DNA from: Myxacorys chilensis ATA2-1-KO14
GTDB lineage: Bacteria; Cyanobacteriota; Cyanobacteriia; Leptolyngbyales; Leptolyngbyaceae
Assembly (NCBI GenBank): GCA_019359275.1
Contig: JAHHHP010000008.1
Location: forward strand, 1-64,000
Reading direction: 5' to 3'
DNA length: 64,000 nt
Positions 59,995 to 64,000 of the stretch are shown in pieces. Below the pieces are notes generated by a model. It saw only the letters and a program-made list of their open reading frames with translations, was not told the origin of the DNA and ran no database searches. The position numbers were made by a program, and so were the translations under genes. Every line of letters starts with the position of its first letter. Positions within the stretch are counted from its first letter, which is position 1.

Positions 59995-60315
59995 ATGTCT
60001 CATCCTGTTTGGCACGAATATCTAAAGCTTCTTTCATTCTTTGCAAGTGTCATTGGTCTATACATTGTAGTGAATCGAAAATCGGCTCAGGCAGATGATG
60101 CTGATGCGGCAGATCTAACGCTATTCGCCATGAGTTTTGCCTACTGGATTGTGCATCTTGTGGCGGTGGGTGCCCAGAAGTGGATTTCTCCTGATTGGGA
60201 CATCTTCATGCTCAGTCTTAAGTGGACAGCGGTGATTTCCTACTTGTTAACCTTCTCATGTGCCCTGAGTTTGCCCATGCACCGCTTCTCCGCCTCTCAA
60301 CGGCAAACGGAGTAG
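59995..60315 (+). CDS. Small membrane protein, unknown function
   Basis: A 106-residue protein with three hydrophobic segments, about 10-24, 40-60 and 73-90, separated by a short acidic loop (AQADDADAADL). I do not recognise the family. The ATG at 59995 is preferred to the TTG at 59962. A single gene, divergent from the deacetylase-like gene. Confidence 0.6.
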   Translation: MSHPVWHEYLKLLSFFASVIGLYIVVNRKSAQADDADAADLTLFAMSFAYWIVHLVAVGAQKWISPDWDIFMLSLKWTAVISYLLTFSCALSLPMHRFSASQRQTE

Positions 60316-60352
60316 TTTTAGTTATTTGGAGTTGAAAATGTGAGCGCTCGGC

Positions 60353-60646
60353 TTAGGCCAAGCTCTGCAAGATCGCCGTTTCGAGCTGAGTTTGATCAAG
60401 AGTCGTCAGCACAAACACTTCTTGCACAGTCTTTCCTTGACGCGCAATTACTTTATAGCCTCCGCGAATTGGCACAGAGATTTTTAGCTTTAACTGAGGC
60501 GCGTGAGAGCGGACGGAGCCAATCACGCCAGGAGTAATCGTCTGAATTCCAGGGCATTGAGTGAGCCGCTTTAGAATGGGAATTAGCCCCGGAATGTGAG
60601 TCGAATGATTCCACACGAGTCGCCCCTGCTTTTCCTCGTCCCCCAT
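60353..60646 (-). CDS. DUF2103 family protein
   Basis: A 97-residue protein: GRLVWNHSTHIPGLIPILKR, then PGVIGSVRSHAPQLKLKISV and a C-terminal GYKVIARQGKTVQEVFVLT. This is the DUF2103 pattern, a small family described as metal-binding with unproven function. The ATG at 60646 (MGDEEKQ) is chosen because the longer frame to 60751 covers clpS. It is 17 bp after clpS and probably co-transcribed. Confidence 0.78.
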   Translation of the reverse strand: MGDEEKQGRLVWNHSTHIPGLIPILKRLTQCPGIQTITPGVIGSVRSHAPQLKLKISVPIRGGYKVIARQGKTVQEVFVLTTLDQTQLETAILQSLA

Positions 60647-60663
60647 AATGGTTGTCTCCTCAG

Positions 60664-60990
60664 TTAACCCGCTTCTAGCGGAGCCAGTGTCAATCCTTCC
60701 ATACCAAGCTGCATGTGGTAAAGTTCCGCTTGTTCTAGCGGTCCTGACCATACGATCGCTTGTCCATCAAAATGGACTTGATTAGTCAGTTTCCACGCCA
60801 AATCGCCGTTCATGTTTGGGATGTACTTCATCAAACACTCGGCGACGTGCTCAAACGTGTTGAAATCGTCATTCAACACAATGATCTTATAGTTTGGATA
60901 AGTTTGCCGCGTCGTTTGACTAGTTTTTTCGGGCGTTGTGACGGCCCCAGCCATCATCACAATTGTTGCATCCTGGAAGTGTCTAGTCAT
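60664..60990 (-). CDS. clpS: ATP-dependent Clp protease adaptor ClpS
   Basis: A 108-residue N-recognin that delivers N-degron substrates to ClpC/ClpP. The core IIVLNDDFNTFEHVAECLMK contains the NDDFNT loop for the substrate pocket, and HFDGQAIVWSGPLEQAELYH the later conserved part. The N-terminus (about 25 residues) is the flexible extension. It precedes the DUF2103 gene. Confidence 0.92.
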   Translation of the reverse strand: MTRHFQDATIVMMAGAVTTPEKTSQTTRQTYPNYKIIVLNDDFNTFEHVAECLMKYIPNMNGDLAWKLTNQVHFDGQAIVWSGPLEQAELYHMQLGMEGLTLAPLEAG

Positions 60991-61202
60991 GGCTTACTTA
61001 GAATTGAAACAATCAAAATTTCATACCAAAAATTGTAGAGTACCTGACTCAAAGTACAAGGGATTTCTAACCAACATCGTTAGAAATCCTGTTGTCAACG
61101 CTTTGAAGCTGATTTAATCAGGACGTACTCAATTAAAATTCCCCTTACAGGAATTTCTTTTCTGCTTAACTGAGGACGGGGATAGGCGTTAAGGTGAGGC
61201 AC

Positions 61203-61907
61203 ATGCGCGGTAAAAAGTGTCCAAATCGGGGAACTCCTCTATTGTTTAAAGATTTAGGTGGAATGCTAACACTAAGCTTGGCGTTGGTTGGCATCGTGAC
61301 GCTGGTTAACTTAGGACGCTCCGGTAACAACGTATTAGAACGGTTAACCTCGCTGTTTAATAGTCAGCCGCCTGCGCCAAAGGTGGATACTCGTTCCGTC
61401 GTGATTCAGCAGGTTCGGGAGGCGAGCGAACTAACCACCGCCGTTTATACAATGGAAGCGGTCGTGCCGACGCAGCAAGACGCCGCGATCGCGGGTATGG
61501 TTGTGGGAACCACGAAGCTGCTCTACATTGCTCGTGGTGAGGTTCGGGCAGGGGTTGATCTGAGCGCGCTTAACCCTTCCGATGTGCAAGTAACAGGAGA
61601 TACGCTGCGGCTACGTTTACCACCGCCGCAGTTATTAGATAAAAAAATTGATGTCACGAAATCAAGCGTTTATGATTACAATCGCGGATTTTTAGGTTTA
61701 GGACCCGATACGGCTCCAGAATTGCAGCGATTGGCACAAGAAGAAGCATTGAAGAAGATTCAGGCCGCCGCGTGTGCGGATGGAGTGCTGGAGAAGGCCA
61801 GCGATCGTGCAAAACTGGTCGTCACTCAATTGATTCGCGTGTCAGGTGTCAAATCTGTTTTAGTAGAAACTCAAGCGCCTGCTCCTCATGCCTGTCCTTC
61901 TTCGTAG
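61203..61907 (+). CDS. DUF4230 family protein
   Basis: A protein of about 234 residues with a basic N-terminus and one membrane anchor (LTLSLALVGIVTLVNLGRSG, about 17-36). The domain has VIQQVREASELTTAVYTMEA and RGEVRAGVDLSALNPSDVQV, then a C-terminal helical part, the DUF4230 layout. It probably faces the periplasm. The function is unknown. The ATG at 61203 follows AAGGTGAGG; a GTG at 61194 is also in frame. Confidence 0.78.
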   Translation: MRGKKCPNRGTPLLFKDLGGMLTLSLALVGIVTLVNLGRSGNNVLERLTSLFNSQPPAPKVDTRSVVIQQVREASELTTAVYTMEAVVPTQQDAAIAGMVVGTTKLLYIARGEVRAGVDLSALNPSDVQVTGDTLRLRLPPPQLLDKKIDVTKSSVYDYNRGFLGLGPDTAPELQRLAQEEALKKIQAAACADGVLEKASDRAKLVVTQLIRVSGVKSVLVETQAPAPHACPSS

Positions 61908-62388
61908 ATTGATCTCAGGGAATCATCTTTTGCTTTTGTAGTTTTTGTATCCTGAATCGTTAGATTTCTTAACGAGCCGTTTTCTAAAAATCAAACGTCA
62001 GTAATGTCCTTGTATGAACTTTTATAAGGGATATTACGCAAGTTTTAGCGGTTAGCTTTCTGGGCTAAAGTCCTTTCATAGAGCAGAATTACTTTAGTTC
62101 CTAATCGAGTATTTTTGCATTTCGTACTTTAAACTACAGCTTTCTCAAACCCGGGATCACACTCCCGATAGGTGATCCCGAGTTTGGAAAAAATTAAAAT
62201 AAAAATGGATTTTAGAGATCAAATTAAAGACTCTGGCAATAATAGACAGACAGGCAGTGTTTTCTGTCAGTAGTAATTTTCGAGATTTGGTATCTAGCAA
62301 TACCGAGCTTTGAAAGTTAATATCTGAAACTTCAGGTAGACCTCTTTTTTTATCGATCAAAATTAGCTAAACATTAAGGAAGACGAAG
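61908..62388. other. Intergenic region with one imperfect hairpin
   Basis: No gene. A 15-bp stem with one mismatch (arms 62146-62160 and 62172-62186, CAAACCCGGGATCAC with GTGATCCCGAGTTTG) encloses an 11-nt loop. It is followed by an A-rich, not T-rich, stretch, so it would terminate only minus-strand transcripts. The upstream region of the zinc-ribbon gene is AT-rich. Confidence 0.5.
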
Positions 62389-62580
62389 ATGAAAACAGTT
62401 CAAACGGTTCGCTGCCCAAACTGCGGTAGTTATGCTGAACGCATTCATGTTCCGGTGGGGCAACTTACTCGCACTCAATGTCATAGCTGCGATTATCTAA
62501 TGATTACCTGTTCCAAAACAGGAAAGGTTATTGAAGCGTATGCACCCGGAATTTATGCTCAGCGCTTAGCATTATCCTAA
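62389..62580 (+). CDS. Small zinc-ribbon protein
   Basis: A 63-residue protein with two CxxC knuckles, RCPNCGS and QCHSCDY, about 20 residues apart, the usual zinc-ribbon geometry; a further Cys (MITCSKTGK) follows. The C-terminus EAYAPGIYAQRLALS is uncharged. It looks like a conserved cyanobacterial small protein of unknown role. The ATG at 62389 follows AAGGAAG. Its own terminator lies downstream. Confidence 0.75.
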   Translation: MKTVQTVRCPNCGSYAERIHVPVGQLTRTQCHSCDYLMITCSKTGKVIEAYAPGIYAQRLALS

Positions 62581-62616
62581 TGACTTAGAGCCGCACTCTA
62601 AAAAATTTTATAGAAG

Positions 62617-62652
62617 AAATGTGGAGATAGTATTACAGTCTCCACATTTTTT
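62617..62652 (+). terminator. Intrinsic terminator of the zinc-ribbon gene
   Basis: AAATGTGGAGA (62617-62627) and TCTCCACATTT (62639-62649) form an 11-bp stem with an 11-nt loop, leading straight into a T run. It is 36 bp after the stop codon. Confidence 0.85.
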
Positions 62653-62732
62653 ATGACAATAGATTCAAAAGACTGCTTAGGTAGAAAGCGTAGCAGTACA
62701 TCTTCTAAAGTACAGTTACTAACCCGAAAGAC

Positions 62733-62957
62733 GCTCGAATAGCTGGAAGACAACTTTTCTAGAGCATTGGCAAAGGTTACAAAAAGCGCTTAAGAAAGTT
62801 CAAGTCTAAAGCTCTATTTTGCTGAAGTGTTCAACGAATTCTAGCAAGATCACGAGAACTGGTGGCTGTTGAAACAGGACTATCAATCGACACATTTCCG
62901 AGTGAATCTCCTTCTGTGGTTGAAGAAGTTCTTGAGTTGAACTACCTCGATGATTAA
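62733..62957 (+). pseudogene. Decayed DUF29 gene remnant
   Basis: Pieces of the DUF29 C-terminal half can be read in order across frames: NSWKTTF, LEHWQRLQKALKKVQV, SLKLYFAEVFNEF, then RELVAVETGLSIDTFPSESP and EEVLELNYLDD before the stop at 62955-62957. The ETGLxxxTFPxExP and EEVLxxxYL order matches the intact DUF29 protein at 48.5 kb. At least two frameshifts and internal stops are needed, and no N-terminal half is recognisable. Confidence 0.7.
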
Positions 62958-63050
62958 AGCGTGATTAATGCAAAGCGCAACTCTGAAAGAAAGGCGGCGC
63001 GAAATTCGCTGAATTGCTAATCCCTCTTGAATCATTAATTCCTCACCGAA

Positions 63051-63353
63051 TTACTTCCACATCAGCTTGAAAACTGCCATTTCACGCGATCGCATGCTGC
63101 TATCCCCTTTCACCTCAGCAGAAATTGCTTTAAGCGTCAAAGTATCTTTTTCTTCTTTCGTAATAGAATCCTGCATTGATTAGCGCAAAGCTTTCGACCT
63201 CATCCCAAGGGAATCGATACTGAGAAAACTTCTCGAATTTTTTGTTTGACGCCGTACAAGGTGAATCCTAAGCCATCTCTCACCGTTTACCCAATGCCCA
63301 TCTTGGTTAATGCATTTTAACTCTGCCACTGCGAAGGTTTGAGCTTCATTCAT
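63051..63353 (-). pseudogene. Decayed gene of unknown family
   Basis: From an ATG at 63353 the minus strand reads MNEAQTFAVAELKCINQDGH, and a neighbouring frame reads DGLGFTLYGVKQKIREVFSQ, YRFPWDEVESFALINAGFYY; a third reads ITKEEKDTLTLKAISAEVKG and ends LMWK. The composition looks like true coding sequence broken by about three shifts. I do not recognise the family. Confidence 0.5.
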
Positions 63354-63409
63354 CAACACTAAATCCCTTCTGTGTTCCTTGTCTCAATTCGAGTTCAACC
63401 GAAATATGC

Positions 63410-63444
63410 AAAAATCCCCCACCTAAAAGGCAGGGGATTTTTTT
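63410..63444 (-). terminator. Intrinsic terminator of psaB
   Basis: On the minus strand AAATCCCCTGCC and a GGTGGGGGATTTTT arm pair around a short loop, with T residues at the end. It is 29 bp after the psaB stop codon and is flanked by A and T runs on both sides, so it may act in both directions. Confidence 0.75.
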
Positions 63445-63472
63445 ACTCTACAGCGTTAACCAATCTCAAGGA

Positions 63473-64000
63473 TTAATTAAACTTACCTGCTGTAGCCGCA
63501 ATCAAGAAGGCAGCGTAGGTCAAGATATAGCCCGCCGTAAAGTGAACTAGACCCACCAACCGACCTTGAACAATAGAGAGAGCAACTGGCTTGTCCTTCC
63601 AGCGAATTAGGTTCGCTAGAGGAGTCCGCTCATGTGCCCAAACCAGAGTTTCGATCAGTTCTTGCCAGTAGCCTCTCCAGGAGATCAAGAACATGAATCC
63701 GGTTGCCCACACCAGGTGTCCAAATAGGAACATCCAAGCCCAAACCGCCAAATTATTCATTCCATACGGGTTATACCCGTTAATCAATGGAGCAGAGTAC
63801 TGCCAGAGGTAGTCACGCAGCCAACCCATGAGGTAGGTGGAGCTTTCGTTGAATTGAGCGACGTTACCCGACCAGATGGCGAGGTGCTTCCAGTGCCAGT
63901 AGAACGTAACCCAACCAATCGTATTCAGCATCCAGAACATTGCCAGGAAGAAGGAGTCCCATGCAGAGGTATCGCATGTACCGCCACGACCCGGACCATC
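63473..64000 (-). CDS. psaB: Photosystem I P700 apoprotein A2, C-terminal part
   Basis: The C-terminal 175 residues of PsaB, which with PsaA binds P700 and the early electron carriers in the thylakoid membrane. The visible part includes [20 protein letters not shown], whose Cys is one of the two PsaB ligands of the FX iron-sulfur cluster, then [34 protein letters not shown] and [20 protein letters not shown]. It ends [13 protein letters not shown]. The frame continues past the window edge; psaA would be expected upstream, outside. Confidence 0.97.
   Translation of the reverse strand, partial: DGPGRGGTCDTSAWDSFFLAMFWMLNTIGWVTFYWHWKHLAIWSGNVAQFNESSTYLMGWLRDYLWQYSAPLINGYNPYGMNNLAVWAWMFLFGHLVWATGFMFLISWRGYWQELIETLVWAHERTPLANLIRWKDKPVALSIVQGRLVGLVHFTAGYILTYAAFLIAATAGKFN

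Overview
The window is a cyanobacterial chromosome segment. The evidence is the 3' part of psaB (photosystem I core) at the right edge, very frequent HIP1-type GCGATCGC octamers, a cobalamin-dependent class II ribonucleotide reductase, a CPP1-like J-domain membrane protein, several DUF families typical of cyanobacteria, and the cyanobacterial form of the S10/spc/alpha ribosomal cluster. A Leptolyngbya-like filamentous lineage is my guess; no rRNA or other marker here settles it.

Layout. 1-5.5 kb: end of a Ser/Thr kinase, convergent with a large HEAT-TM-NACHT-HEAT protein, then a small membrane protein. 5.7-12.1 kb: UDP-GlcNAc 2-epimerase, a 10-unit 21-bp tandem array, an SDR, an SbcD-like nuclease and nrdJ. 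12.1-17.4 kb: small secreted and membrane proteins, an Hpt protein, a decayed restriction-endonuclease-like gene, thiC under a TPP riboswitch, a VOC protein and an FkbM methyltransferase. 17.6-34.8 kb (all minus strand): rplC-rplD-rplW-rplB-rpsS-rplV-rpsC-rplP-rpmC-rpsQ-rplN-rplX-rplE-rpsH-rplF-rplR-rpsE-rplO-secY-adk-infA-rpmJ-rpsM-rpsK-rpoA-rplQ-truA-rplM-rpsI-rpmE-prfA, an unbroken translation, secretion and transcription superoperon.

35.4-40.7 kb: coaBC, a DUF2555 protein, an esterase preceded by a second 21-bp array, and a PIN-domain toxin-like pair lying between two copies of the purH leader, followed by purH. 40.8-50.8 kb: DUF4079 protein, rhomboid protease, an Ala/Lys-rich protein, a Pmp3-type peptide, a sulfurtransferase, dnaJ and dnaK (dnaK3-like with a long repetitive tail), DUF29, an L,D-transpeptidase, DUF2141 and DUF4126. 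50.9-54.7 kb: a TPR protein and two TetR modules (TetR/GNAT; TetR-SDR/SnoaL) with candidate operators. 54.8-61.9 kb: DUF4350, DUF4129, CPP1-like, an OmpR-type response regulator, a broken Uma2 gene, a histone-deacetylase-like hydrolase, DUF2103, clpS and DUF4230. 62-64 kb: a zinc-ribbon peptide, decayed DUF29 and other debris, and psaB.

I see no CRISPR array, no intact insertion sequence, no tRNA or rRNA and no prophage. The most unusual structures are the two unrelated 21-bp arrays that share a 126-bp higher-order period, the toxin-like cassette inside a duplicated purH leader, the HEAT-NACHT-HEAT protein, and the repetitive DnaK tail with a strong hairpin between dnaK and dnaJ. Many start codons were moved inward from the longest reading frame; the reason is given in each entry.
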